From contig CP060499.1 of the NCBI GenBank assembly GCA_024760525.1, positions 2,811,501 through 2,875,500 of the forward strand: a DNA stretch of 64,000 bases. The letters are read 5' to 3'. Positions 18,811 to 28,150 of the stretch are shown here, piece by piece; the first letter of the stretch is position 1, and the number at the start of each line of letters is the position of its first letter. This stretch comes from Nitrospira sp. (GTDB taxonomy: Bacteria > Nitrospirota > Nitrospiria > Nitrospirales > Nitrospiraceae). Under the pieces are notes generated by a model. It saw only the letters and a program-made list of their open reading frames with translations, was not told where the DNA came from and did not search any database. The translations under genes were made by a program, and so were the position numbers.

Positions 18811-20781
18811 ATGCTCGCCTACTCGTATAACCCTTTCCCCGTTTCAGCCAGGCCGCCGCTGATGGTCGTCATCGCGCTTGCGGCGATGCTCGGTATCGGT
18901 CTCCTATCAGCTGGATGGAGTGATGCGGCGGATCCCGCTAAGAATCTTTCTCCTATTCCGCCGATCTTGAATCAGGCCAAACAACTGATTGAAAGAGGCG
19001 ATCCCGAGTCCGCCGCCTCCACCTTGCGTCGATTCTTGACCACGACTCCACCGCCTGAACAGCTCGATGACACCTACCTGCTGCTCGGCGCAGCCCTCTA
19101 CGGCATGAAGGATTACGGCGAGGCGCTCCGCTATCTCACCCAACTCCAGACAGAGTTCCCTGAATCTGAGCTTGTAGATCGAGGCAAGTTGCTGCTGGCC
19201 CGGACCCACGTGGCAATGGGCAACATCGACTTGGCCCTGCCATTGCTGGCTCAGGTGCGGACGACGACGCTGGACGAAACCACCAGGCATGAGGCCCAGC
19301 AACTGACTGCCGAGACATTCGCTCAAAAGAAAGAGTATGTCCGGGCCATCCACACATTACTGGAGGGAATGGCAGGCAGTTCGGGGGAACAGGTCAAGGA
19401 AACGCGGGAGCAGATTCGTCTATTTATCTCCGAGAAGTTGGACAAGAAAGGGTTGGCCCGAGTACGGGACGGATACCCGCGCTCTTATCCGGGTGACCTC
19501 GCATCGATCCGTCTCATTGAGTATTACACCGGTCGCGGCGAAGACCATTTAGCGGAACGGGAGATTCGACAATTCCTTGCCTCATTTCCGGGCCATCCCT
19601 ATAGCCCAAAGGCCGGCGAGACGCTGGACCTCTTGAGGACCAGATTGAAAGCCAATCAGTATTTCCTCGCGGCCGTCCTTCCACTGTCGGGAAACCTGTC
19701 CGTGTTTGCGAACGACGTCTTGGAAGGTATTCAGCTCGCAGTGGAGCGGGCTCGCGAGCAGCCCGGCACTCCATCCGTTGGGTTGCTCGTGAAAGATCAT
19801 GATGCCGACCGGCAGGGATTTTTGGATGATCTCTCAGAGCTGCTGAACGACGATCGTCCCCTCGCCGTCATCGGGCCCATGTTGTCAAAGAATCTGCCGG
19901 TCATGGCAGAAATGGCGCAAAGAACGAGAGTGCCTTTGATCACACCGGCGGCAACGCTCCCGAACGTCCGCCGATTGGGCACCTATCTGTTCAGCACGTC
20001 GCTGACCTATGCGATGCAAGCCCAGCGGATCGCCGCCTACGCCGCGAAAGAACGGGACTATCGGCGGTTCTGCATTCTCCACCCTGACACAGTCTACGGG
20101 CGGGAACTCGCCCGACTCTTCATGCAGGAAGTGCGTCAGCTCGACGGCGAAATCATCGCGATCGAAACTTTCAAGGAAGGGGAAACCGATTTCGGACCTC
20201 AAATCCAGCGGCTCAAGGCCGAAGACTTGAAGAAGTATGGGCTGGCCATTCCGGTGGATGTACCGCGTCTACCCGGCAAACCGATCAGCCGAACAGAAAA
20301 GCGCGTCCTTTATACTCCGGGATTCGACGCCATCTTCATCCCGAGTCGCTCTCATGAGATCGGCCTCATCGCCGCCCAACTGGCCTATCACGACATTAAA
20401 GCTCCTCTGTTGGGCACGAACGGCTGGAACTCGCAGGATTTCGCCCGCACCGCCGATCGAACGGTCGACGGCGCCACATTCGTCGACGGCTTCTTCGTCG
20501 ACAGTCCGACCCCGGCGGTGCAGGAGTTCGTTCAGCGATATCAGAAGCGTTTCCAAACCACTCCTTCACTCTTCACCATGCAGGGATATGATGCGGCCAG
20601 AATCGTGATCGAAGGAATCCGTCACGGTGCGACCTCCGGCGAAGCCCTTCAAGAATTCTTGATGACACAGCACAACCTGCCGACACTTGCCGGCCCCGCC
20701 AGTTTCGGACCGGACGGCACCCTGCACCGACCGCTCTTTCTTCTGCAGGTCAAACAGGGTAAGTTCGTGCAATTGGACTGA
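18811..20781 (+). CDS. Periplasmic TPR plus leucine-binding-fold protein (LpoA-like)
   Basis: 656 residues. A membrane/signal segment (LMVVIALAAMLGIGLL) is followed by a TPR-like helical region (about 50-270, DTYLLLGAALYGMKDYGEALRY). A periplasmic type I binding-protein domain occupies about 285-650 (AVLPLSGNLSVFANDVLEGIQLAVE; AVIGPMLSKNLPVMAEMA; DGFFVDSP). This arrangement matches LpoA-type activators of penicillin-binding proteins and some branched amino-acid receptors. With no ABC permease nearby, the cell-wall role is more likely but not certain. Confidence 0.7.
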   Translation: MLAYSYNPFPVSARPPLMVVIALAAMLGIGLLSAGWSDAADPAKNLSPIPPILNQAKQLIERGDPESAASTLRRFLTTTPPPEQLDDTYLLLGAALYGMKDYGEALRYLTQLQTEFPESELVDRGKLLLARTHVAMGNIDLALPLLAQVRTTTLDETTRHEAQQLTAETFAQKKEYVRAIHTLLEGMAGSSGEQVKETREQIRLFISEKLDKKGLARVRDGYPRSYPGDLASIRLIEYYTGRGEDHLAEREIRQFLASFPGHPYSPKAGETLDLLRTRLKANQYFLAAVLPLSGNLSVFANDVLEGIQLAVERAREQPGTPSVGLLVKDHDADRQGFLDDLSELLNDDRPLAVIGPMLSKNLPVMAEMAQRTRVPLITPAATLPNVRRLGTYLFSTSLTYAMQAQRIAAYAAKERDYRRFCILHPDTVYGRELARLFMQEVRQLDGEIIAIETFKEGETDFGPQIQRLKAEDLKKYGLAIPVDVPRLPGKPISRTEKRVLYTPGFDAIFIPSRSHEIGLIAAQLAYHDIKAPLLGTNGWNSQDFARTADRTVDGATFVDGFFVDSPTPAVQEFVQRYQKRFQTTPSLFTMQGYDAARIVIEGIRHGATSGEALQEFLMTQHNLPTLAGPASFGPDGTLHRPLFLLQVKQGKFVQLD

Positions 20782-20790
20782 AGAATTTCC

Positions 20791-21531
20791 ATGAACTCCC
20801 TTTCACACATCATCCACACGATCTCGTATATGGCGCTCCCTCTGCTGTTCGCAATGGTGCTCCATGAATACGCACACGGATGGATGGCAGTGAAATGCGG
20901 TGATTCGACCGCGAAAAATGAGGGTCGACTCACCATCAACCCCCTGGCTCACATCGATCCCTTCGGGACCGTCATTCTGCCCTTGATCTGTTTGGTGTTA
21001 CCCGGAAGCTTTCTGCTGGGCTGGGCAAAGCCGGTTCCGATCGACCCTCGAAATATGCATCAGCCTCGGCGGGATATGGCGCTTGTCGCCGCGGCAGGCC
21101 CGGGGATGAATCTGTTGCTGGCAGTCGCGAGTGCGTTGCTGCTGGCCTTGCTCCTGACCGTCGAGCCAACCTTATCTCTCAGAAATGCCTCTGAGACTGC
21201 TGCGTCATCGGGCCTCCTCGCCACCATGATCTTGCGTCCGATTGCCGTCATGGCGCTGTATTCCGTGTTGATCAACGTCTTTCTCGCATTGTTCAACCTG
21301 CTTCCGATTCCGCCGCTCGACGGTGGCCGGATTTTGACGGCGCTGCTTCCGCCAAAACCGGCCATGGCATTGGCACGATTGGAACCCTATGGGATGCTCA
21401 TCTTGGTGGGCCTGATCGTATTTGACAAGGAATTGCACGTCATCCATACGATTACCGGCACCTTCGCCTCAGGTGTGTCCGGGACGATCCTGTCGACCGC
21501 GCTCGGCCTCCGCCCAGGAGGTGCGGAATGA
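20791..21531 (+). CDS. Site-2 protease (M50B) family membrane metalloprotease
   Basis: 246 residues with about five or six membrane segments. The zinc-binding motif HEYAHG lies in the first helix region (residues about 25-30), and the second metal-site motif is LFNLLPIPPLDGGRI near residue 170. This is the short bacterial M50B/YwhC type without PDZ domains. Its 3' end overlaps the trpS start by four bases, so the two are co-translated. Confidence 0.87.
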   Translation: MNSLSHIIHTISYMALPLLFAMVLHEYAHGWMAVKCGDSTAKNEGRLTINPLAHIDPFGTVILPLICLVLPGSFLLGWAKPVPIDPRNMHQPRRDMALVAAAGPGMNLLLAVASALLLALLLTVEPTLSLRNASETAASSGLLATMILRPIAVMALYSVLINVFLALFNLLPIPPLDGGRILTALLPPKPAMALARLEPYGMLILVGLIVFDKELHVIHTITGTFASGVSGTILSTALGLRPGGAE

Positions 21532-22520
21532 CGGCGCCGCAGAGCCGCGTACTCAGCGGCATGCAGCCCAGCGGCCTCATGCATCTTGGGAATTACCTGG
21601 GAGCGTTGGAGAACTGGAAGGCGTTGCAGGCACAATACGACTGTTATTTTTTTGTCGCCGATTGGCACGCCCTGTCGACCAACTATGCGGACACAAGCCG
21701 CATTCGCACGTTCGTTCGGGAAATGTTGATCGATTGGCTGGCCGGGGGTATCGACCCGGAACGGTCCACGATCTTTATCCAGTCGCGTATTCCCGAACAT
21801 GCCATCTTGCACCTCCTGCTCTCGATGTTGACTCCGATCTCATGGCTCGAACGCAATCCGACCTATAAAGAGAAGCAGGACGAGATCAAAGAGAAAGATC
21901 TCACCACCTACGGCTTTCTCGGATACCCGGTCCTGCAGGCTGCCGATATTCTCTTGTATAAACCGGATTTTGTGCCGGTGGGGAAAGATCAACTTCCCCA
22001 TCTCGAATTGACAAGGGAGATCGCTCGGCGATTCAACGACATTTACAAAGCACCGGTGTTTCCAGAACCGAAGGAACATCTGACCAAGTTCCCCAAAGTG
22101 ATCGGCACCGATGGCCGAAAAATGAGCAAGAGTTACCACAATACGATCAACCTCTCGGACGCGGAACCGGTTGTCCGGCAAAAGCTCAAGACCATGGTGA
22201 CCGATCCCGCCCGCGTAAGACGCACCGATCCCGGCAATCCCGACCTCTGTCCTGTTTATGAATTCCACAATATTTATTCTTCACAGGCGGTCAAAGACCA
22301 GGTGAACCGAGAATGCCGGACCGCCGCGATCGGCTGCATCGACTGCAAGAAACTCGTGGCGGACCGTATGGTGGAACAGTTGACCCCGATTTGGGACGCC
22401 CGCGCCAAGCTGACCCAGCATCCGTCCCGCGTTGACGAGATCGTCGAAGCCGGCAGCACGCGGGCTTCCGCGGTCGCCCAGGCGACTTTACGCGAAGTGA
22501 ACGAGTCTATGAAGATCTAG
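21528..22520 (+). CDS. trpS: Tryptophanyl-tRNA synthetase
   Basis: 330 residues, class Ic synthetase. The HIGH-equivalent is SGLMHLGNYLGAL near the N-terminus and the KMSKS loop is intact (TDGRKMSKSYHNTI). GYPVLQAADILLY and VGKDQLPHLELTREIARRFN are TrpRS signatures. It overlaps the upstream M50 gene. Confidence 0.96.
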   Translation: MTAPQSRVLSGMQPSGLMHLGNYLGALENWKALQAQYDCYFFVADWHALSTNYADTSRIRTFVREMLIDWLAGGIDPERSTIFIQSRIPEHAILHLLLSMLTPISWLERNPTYKEKQDEIKEKDLTTYGFLGYPVLQAADILLYKPDFVPVGKDQLPHLELTREIARRFNDIYKAPVFPEPKEHLTKFPKVIGTDGRKMSKSYHNTINLSDAEPVVRQKLKTMVTDPARVRRTDPGNPDLCPVYEFHNIYSSQAVKDQVNRECRTAAIGCIDCKKLVADRMVEQLTPIWDARAKLTQHPSRVDEIVEAGSTRASAVAQATLREVNESMKI

Positions 22521-22633
22521 CCTAGTCTTTCTCGTCTCGAACCTCCTCCTGCAAGATTTGCGAATCCACTAGAAGAACACCCGAGACAGTGAAAAAATGC
22601 CTCGCAGGACATCTATCAGCGGGAGAAATCGCT

Positions 22634-23059
22634 ATGGCGCGCAGGACGATTGAAGTCAGAATCATAAAGAGTGCACTGCTTGTGGGACTGGTCTCGCTCA
22701 CCGGGTGCGGCTCCTGGTGGCACGGCGACCGTCAGTCCGTCACCATTTTCACGACACCGCTGGACGCAGAGGTTGTCGTCGATGACCGCGTCCACTTGCT
22801 CGCACCGGGAACCGTGTCACTGAGCCGAAAAGGCGATCATCAGGCCGTCATCACCAAAGAGGGGTACGAGCCGAAGACCATTGCTCTCACGAGAACCTGG
22901 TCGTGGTGGGTTCTTGGCGACATCTTCGGCTGCGCCATCATCTTCTCCCCTTCGTGTATTTCATCCGACAAAGACAACGGCGGGTACTACATCTTCGCCG
23001 ACAAGGTTTACGTCACGTTGGAGCCGAAATCGGCCGCGGCACTGTCGTCTAATCAATGA
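22634..23059 (+). CDS. Small lipoprotein with PEGA-like domain
   Basis: About 141 residues. The ATG at 22634 has GGGAG eight bases upstream. A signal ends at a lipobox (LTGCGSWW). The next 60 residues resemble a PEGA surface-binding domain: VTIFTTPLDAEVVVDD, LAPGTVSLSRKGDHQAVITKEGYEPKT. A tryptophan-rich hydrophobic stretch with two cysteines follows. Function unknown. Confidence 0.6.
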   Translation: MARRTIEVRIIKSALLVGLVSLTGCGSWWHGDRQSVTIFTTPLDAEVVVDDRVHLLAPGTVSLSRKGDHQAVITKEGYEPKTIALTRTWSWWVLGDIFGCAIIFSPSCISSDKDNGGYYIFADKVYVTLEPKSAAALSSNQ

Positions 23060-23115
23060 AACGGCACTGCCCATCGCTACGGTACCCGCTCTTGAAACCT
23101 TAGTCTGCCAGAGCT

Positions 23116-23766
23116 TCAGCCCCGCGCTCTCATCGCAATCACATTGAGCCATCTTCCCTTGCGTTCTTGATTGTCCACAACCCGTAACGAGAGTACCGTC
23201 CATCCCGCTCGACAGAGCATCCTGGCGAACTCGTCTTTTCTCCAGCGAGCAACATACCGGCCCGGCATCCAACCTGTTCGTTTAGTGCCGCTCAGGCTTC
23301 CATATGTCAGCGTTGCGGCAAGAACGCCCTTGGGTTTCACGAGATGACGAAGCGCAGCCAATACACCCGTCATGTGTCTCTTTGGGCAGTGAATCAATGA
23401 GGCTGCCGCCCAAATTCCGTCAATGCTGTCGGCTCGGATGGGAAGCGCTCTGATGTCCGCGAGGACAAGCGGCACGAACGGGGATTGCCTTGTCGCAAAC
23501 TGCAACAAGGGCATGGTTCGATCCAGACCGACGACTCGGTGCCCTCGCCTCGTGAGATACCGGGCGTCTTGACCGGCACCGCAACCCAGGTCGAGGAACA
23601 CACCTCGTCTAGGAAGGAATGTTAACCACTCAGTCAACAGCAGCGGCCGCTTGTACCTCCGCTTTCCCCAATGTTTGAGGAAAAGCTCGGCATCCTTCTC
23701 ATACGTCTGAAGAGTCTGCGAGATTTCAGAACTTGTGGTATGGTGCTGCGGCCGACGGACGGACAT
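23116..23766 (-). CDS. SAM-dependent class I methyltransferase
   Basis: 216 residues. Motif I is FLDLGCGAGQDARYL, motif II VVGLDRTMPLL, and the motif III region ADIRALPIRADSIDGIWAAASLIH matches the methyltransferase type 11 fold. The substrate is unknown. Its first codons lie head to head with the small exported protein that begins at 23783. Confidence 0.82.
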   Translation of the reverse strand: MSVRRPQHHTTSSEISQTLQTYEKDAELFLKHWGKRRYKRPLLLTEWLTFLPRRGVFLDLGCGAGQDARYLTRRGHRVVGLDRTMPLLQFATRQSPFVPLVLADIRALPIRADSIDGIWAAASLIHCPKRHMTGVLAALRHLVKPKGVLAATLTYGSLSGTKRTGWMPGRYVARWRKDEFARMLCRAGWTVLSLRVVDNQERKGRWLNVIAMRARG

Positions 23767-23782
23767 TCCGATGGAGAAACGA

Positions 23783-24091
23783 ATGATTCACTCGTGGCGA
23801 TACTGGTCGGTTCTGATCATCAACCTGGCCGTTCTACCTTCGATTTCTTCTGCCGCCGATCCACCCTGCGACAAGTACCCGCCGGCCAAACAGCTACGCT
23901 GTGCCGAAATCTGGAAAGAGCTCAACAAAGAAGACGGACCGATCATCGCGCAGTTCGGACTCGACCAACAAAAGCGGCGCGACGAAGGAAAGATCACCGC
24001 CCAGCAACACCTCGCCGAGAATATGATCTTCATCAAACAATCCACTGACAAGCGGCTTGAGCGACTCAAGGAACGTCTCGCCAAAGAATAG
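23783..24091 (+). CDS. Small exported helical protein
   Basis: About 102 residues. The ATG at 23783 has GGAG six bases upstream. A signal peptide (VLIINLAVLPSISSAA) is followed by a short segment with two cysteines (DPPCDKYPPAKQLRCAEI) and a charged helix rich in K, E and R. I do not recognise the family. Confidence 0.5.
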   Translation: MIHSWRYWSVLIINLAVLPSISSAADPPCDKYPPAKQLRCAEIWKELNKEDGPIIAQFGLDQQKRRDEGKITAQQHLAENMIFIKQSTDKRLERLKERLAKE

Positions 24092-24240
24092 CGCGGCCAT
24101 TGGAAAATCCCGCCTGCGTTGTTCTCACATCGCTTAGAGGGCTCACCGTACAGCCCAAAGTACGATTCGCCTCTTCGCTGGCTGCAGCCTAACAGGACGA
24201 CCTTTTTGAATGGCCGCGGATCTTACAACAATCTGAGACA

Positions 24241-24747
24241 TCACAGCTCCGTCTCTTTTTCTTTTTCCGGAACCTTCCCGGCTGATTCCAGCAGATCCCG
24301 CTCGACGAGAATCGGCGCATTGAAATGTATCGCCAGTGCGATTGAGTCGGATGACCGGCTGTCGAACACTTTCACCTGATCGTTGAGCGAGACAGTTAAT
24401 GCTCCAAAGTACGTCCCGTTTTTCAGCGTGATGACCGTCTGCGTCACCTTCCCACCGTAGGCCTCCAGAATCGCGCGCATCAGATCGTGCGACATCGGAC
24501 GGGGCAATTGGTCCCCGTTCATCGCACTTTGAATGGAGAGAGCCACCGTGGCATCGACAAAAATGGGAATCGTGCGGCCTTCGGCCTGCAGCAACACGAC
24601 CGGACCATGATCCGAGACACGGACTTTGACCTCGGTAATCGTGATTGGATCAGGACGAGCGTTCGGTGGCTCATCCGTCAGGGCAACCGCGTGAACCGGC
24701 ACGAGGCAGAGCAGTGTAACAAGTACCAGCAGCTTGAATGGAGCCAT
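24241..24747 (-). CDS. Exported bifunctional-nuclease (DUF151/BFN) family protein
   Basis: 168 residues. After a cleavable-looking signal (LLVLVTLLCLVPVHAVA) it matches the BFN/DUF151 domain: VVLLQAEGRTIPIFVDATVALSIQ, LPRPMSHDLMRAILEAYGGKV, FDSRSSDSIALAIHFNAPI. Family members are usually cytoplasmic and described as having nuclease activity. Export here is unusual and makes a nuclease role uncertain. Confidence 0.75.
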   Translation of the reverse strand: MAPFKLLVLVTLLCLVPVHAVALTDEPPNARPDPITITEVKVRVSDHGPVVLLQAEGRTIPIFVDATVALSIQSAMNGDQLPRPMSHDLMRAILEAYGGKVTQTVITLKNGTYFGALTVSLNDQVKVFDSRSSDSIALAIHFNAPILVERDLLESAGKVPEKEKETEL

Positions 24748-24765
24748 GGTCCCTCCCCGGTCCTG

Positions 24766-25407
24766 TCATGCACGGACAAACTGATTCGTCTCCTTTTCGA
24801 CGCCGATTTCAGTTTCCGGCCCGTGTCCGGTCACCACAATTGTAGCCTCGTCGAGCGTATAGAGTCGCTCGCGAATCGATTCCTCGATGGCCTCAAAGTT
24901 GCCGCCCCATAAATCGGTCCGGCCGATACTTCCCCGAAAGAGCGTATCGCCGGCCAGCACGAGTTGTTCATTCGGCACATGAAAACTCATCGACCCTGGC
25001 GTATGGCCCGGCGTGTGAATCGCCACGATCGGGTTCTGCCCCAGCATCACCTGTTCTTCATCCTGAAGCCAGTGGTCCGGAGGCAGCGCCGGGACATACG
25101 AAACCCCGAACACGCGACATTGCAATTCCAGATTTTTCCACAGATCAAGATCACCCTGGTGCAGGCAAATCGCCGCGCCGGTCGCCTTCTTGATTTCGCT
25201 GGACGCTAAAAAGTGGTCGAGATGGGCGTGCGTATGGAGGATGTGCCTGACGGTGAAACCCAGTTTCTGCACCTCATGGAGAATTCGCTCCGGCGCCCCA
25301 CCGGGATCGATGACAACGGCTTGCTTCGTGATCGGATCGCCGATGATCGAACAGTTACAGCCAAGCGGAGGGACGGAGAAGGTTTTCCGAAGCAGTGAAG
25401 GCATCAC
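24766..25407 (-). CDS. Metallo-beta-lactamase-fold hydrolase (glyoxalase II-like)
   Basis: 213 residues. The metal motif HTHAHLDH is intact, with later ligands in HTPGHTPGSMSF, LAGDTLF and TGHGPET. The size and motifs fit the short glyoxalase II-like hydrolases (YcbL type). Substrate uncertain. It lies 18 bp upstream of the DUF151 gene on the same strand. Confidence 0.82.
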   Translation of the reverse strand: MMPSLLRKTFSVPPLGCNCSIIGDPITKQAVVIDPGGAPERILHEVQKLGFTVRHILHTHAHLDHFLASSEIKKATGAAICLHQGDLDLWKNLELQCRVFGVSYVPALPPDHWLQDEEQVMLGQNPIVAIHTPGHTPGSMSFHVPNEQLVLAGDTLFRGSIGRTDLWGGNFEAIEESIRERLYTLDEATIVVTGHGPETEIGVEKETNQFVRA

Positions 25408-25572
25408 TGAGGCATGCTACAGCTGGACGGTACTGCGGCGCAAGCTAGGGACTTCGTAGCGCTGCCACAGCTCTCACGCGACAGATCATACGGGGTTAAT
25501 TGCCTCACATCCACGTGGACAAGTCGGGCCAAAGCGTGGATAATCCCCGCACTTTGTTCGGAGGACACTCGC

Positions 25573-26304
25573 GTGAGAGACGACATGTCTGTGACCCAGT
25601 GGTCATTGCGGATCGGATCCATATTGGTCTTGGCCGTCTCGGGATGCGCCCCGGACGATAGTCCCTTTCGCGCCGAGAACGACGCCCTCAAGAAGCAAAT
25701 CACCAAACAAGAATCCCTTCTCGGCTCTTTGCAGGACGGGAATAAGGTGATGCAGCAGCAAATCGACCTGCTCAATCAGGAACTCCGTGACGCGAGGCAC
25801 ACGACCGAGAGCGCCAAGACCGAAACCAAACAGCTTACCGAGCAACTCGAACTGCAACTGGCGCACACCAAACGCATGAGCGCGGAAGTCCAACGCACGG
25901 CGGCGGCCCAAGCCGCTCAATCCCTCAATATCGATGAGAAGGGGGCACAAGTCGATACCTTACCCCGACCCATGATGACCGTTGCAAAGGCCATTGAGGA
26001 AACGCTCACGCGGAACGGTTATCAACTCAAGGTCAGCGCCAAGACCGATCAACGGACGGCCTATGTCACGGCACGCAAGGTGTCGAACCCAACCTCCCTG
26101 GAAGTGGCCGGCTTTCGGAATCAGTATGTCATCTCGCTCCAGGCTCTTCCCGCTAATGTCACCAAACTCAGCGTGAAAGCGGAATTTGAAAAGCTCGCGC
26201 AAGGCGGGCGTATCCTGACCGTCAGTGCCGAGGAAACCAGTGAAATCGAGCGCCGTCTGATCGGTGAAATCAACAGAGCGCTGGCCAGTCCGGGCAAGAT
26301 TTGA
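25573..26304 (+). CDS. Coiled-coil lipoprotein of unknown function
   Basis: About 243 residues from a GTG at 25573 with GGAGG eight bases upstream; the frame continues back to 25414 but without support. A lipobox (LAVSGC) is followed by a coiled coil of about 90 residues (ENDALKKQITKQESLLGSLQ) and a C-terminal alpha/beta region (TRNGYQLKVSAKTDQRTAYVTARKV). No named family recognised. Confidence 0.6.
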   Translation: MRDDMSVTQWSLRIGSILVLAVSGCAPDDSPFRAENDALKKQITKQESLLGSLQDGNKVMQQQIDLLNQELRDARHTTESAKTETKQLTEQLELQLAHTKRMSAEVQRTAAAQAAQSLNIDEKGAQVDTLPRPMMTVAKAIEETLTRNGYQLKVSAKTDQRTAYVTARKVSNPTSLEVAGFRNQYVISLQALPANVTKLSVKAEFEKLAQGGRILTVSAEETSEIERRLIGEINRALASPGKI

Positions 26305-26431
26305 TCCGCACAAGCTGACTCCTGCGAACATTCATTAGGCCACGTCGGCAGTCTTGTCGCCGGGGAAGGGATGAGCTGATCCGGTTGTCTAGTCCCGAGA
26401 TCAACCCATCTCGAAGCGTGGCAGATAGTGA

Positions 26432-28150
26432 TTAAGGCGTCGTAAACTTCGTAATCTTGCAGCTGGGCGAATCGGGCAGTGGCGCTGACTCTCCGCGGAA
26501 CTGGTCCGCGCATTGCTTGATTGCTTGTGCGGCATCAGCCGTCGCCTGCTGAAACGTATCCTGCCCAGGCATCATCCATATCGGCGATGTCGCTGAATGC
26601 GGGTTCTTACTGACCTGTGAACCAGCGGTGGCCTTGAGACCCAAGTCAACCGCCGTGCCGTTGTTCGGAACGCTGCCGGTGTTACTCAGATTGTTGACAC
26701 CCATGCGATGACAACCGTTACATTGATTGTCCTGTACCTCAACCTTGTAGGCTTTCCACGAAGCGAAATCGATGCCGACAAACGAATATGGCTGGCCATC
26801 GCTGTTAAAGGTGACGTCGCCCGAACCGGGCAGCTGGTTGGGGCCTGTTATCTGCGCAAGATAAGGTGATCGAACGATGGGACCGTTGTCGTGACAACTG
26901 GCGCAGGGGAATTTGCTGCCGGCAATCTGCGCCGGTGTCATCCAGAACGTTGGATTGCCCACTCCTTTGGAAGGTGCCTTGACGTTGCCATTGTGGCTCA
27001 AGTGAAAGTCTTCGAGCGCCCCTTGGTAGAAGCACGTGGCGCCATTCATCTTATTATGCTGTATGACGGCGACGTCGCCGTACTGCCCTTGAGACAGACC
27101 CATCTTTCGGGCATGCGCCACCACATACGCATTGTCCGTATTGATCAGCACCCGAAAACGGCTGCCGTGATCGCAGACTCCATTGAGCACGTTGGGGCGA
27201 TCGCATGTGCCGCTTGGATAGATGGCGTTGGCCGGTGTGAGATGATCGGTCGGAACTGTCGTCCCCAAAGGGCTGTCGACGTCGAAATCGGGAACAGAGA
27301 CGCCGATGGCATCGTCGCACTGCTTGGCATAGACCGCCAGCGAGTCCTCTGCGAATAAGCCCGGCCAATTCCCGGCAACTGGCGCAGGATACCCCTGTCC
27401 TCCTCCGCTTTGATCGTCGGCGCGATCGGCATCCACGTCATAACGCATATACTGATCGCCCTTAAAGAAATAGACGACCGACTTGCCTTCTATTGGTGTT
27501 GGCCACGCCACAGCGCCGTCGATCCCACTTGGAAACTTGAAGTTCGGCCAATTGCCGCCAATAGGCTTCGGGTAACCTGGATCTGCCCGATGCCTTTTCA
27601 CATCGAACCGAATATACTGATCGTCTCGGAAAAAATACGCGACGGTTCTGCCGTCCCTCGGCACCGGCCACACGACGACAGCATCCACTCGGTCAGTCCA
27701 GATTCCAGGCCACTTGAGGGAGATGGGCTGGGGATAGGGCCGACCTGCACCATCCGCCGAATCGGCGCGGTCGGCATCAACGTCATACCGCATAAACTGA
27801 TTACCTTTGAAAAAGTAAGCGACCGTCTTGATTTCAGCTCCTCCCGGAGGTGGTGCCGGCCAAAACACCGCGGCATCAATGTTCTCATTGAAGAGTCCGG
27901 GCCAGCTGTTCTGAATGGGGCGAGGGTAGGCATTGCCATTGCCATCGTCACCGTCGGCCATATCCTGGGCGATGTCGTATCTGGCATATTCACTTCCTTG
28001 GAAGAAATACGTCTTGCCGTTATTCCATACCAGCGGCACCAATTTTCCAGACCCAGTCAATTGAGCCCACACATCCTCTGTTGCAACGGGGCAAGTCAGG
28101 ATCAACATTCCGCAGAGGGTTGTTCCCAAAATACTGAATGGCGTTCTCAT
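26432..28150 (-). CDS. Exported hemopexin-repeat protein with two c-type haem motifs
   Basis: 572 residues from an ATG at 28150 with AAGGAG seven bases upstream. A signal peptide ends near DVWAQ. Residues about 30-270 are four hemopexin-type repeats with alternating pieces such as AYFFRDDQYIRFDV, YFFKGDQYMRYDVDADRAD and NWPGL. The C-terminal half has two CXXCH motifs (CASCH, CNGCH), each needed for covalent haem. The hemopexin-plus-dihaem combination suggests a periplasmic or surface redox protein that binds haem, metal or a partner protein. It is transcribed away from the two paralogous proteins at 28717 and 30365. Confidence 0.75.
   Translation of the reverse strand: MRTPFSILGTTLCGMLILTCPVATEDVWAQLTGSGKLVPLVWNNGKTYFFQGSEYARYDIAQDMADGDDGNGNAYPRPIQNSWPGLFNENIDAAVFWPAPPPGGAEIKTVAYFFKGNQFMRYDVDADRADSADGAGRPYPQPISLKWPGIWTDRVDAVVVWPVPRDGRTVAYFFRDDQYIRFDVKRHRADPGYPKPIGGNWPNFKFPSGIDGAVAWPTPIEGKSVVYFFKGDQYMRYDVDADRADDQSGGGQGYPAPVAGNWPGLFAEDSLAVYAKQCDDAIGVSVPDFDVDSPLGTTVPTDHLTPANAIYPSGTCDRPNVLNGVCDHGSRFRVLINTDNAYVVAHARKMGLSQGQYGDVAVIQHNKMNGATCFYQGALEDFHLSHNGNVKAPSKGVGNPTFWMTPAQIAGSKFPCASCHDNGPIVRSPYLAQITGPNQLPGSGDVTFNSDGQPYSFVGIDFASWKAYKVEVQDNQCNGCHRMGVNNLSNTGSVPNNGTAVDLGLKATAGSQVSKNPHSATSPIWMMPGQDTFQQATADAAQAIKQCADQFRGESAPLPDSPSCKITKFTTP

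Noticed and set aside
24092..24218. 10-bp inverted repeat around a 107-bp spacer between convergent genes
   Set aside because: The spacer is long and there is no T-run or other support, so chance is adequate.
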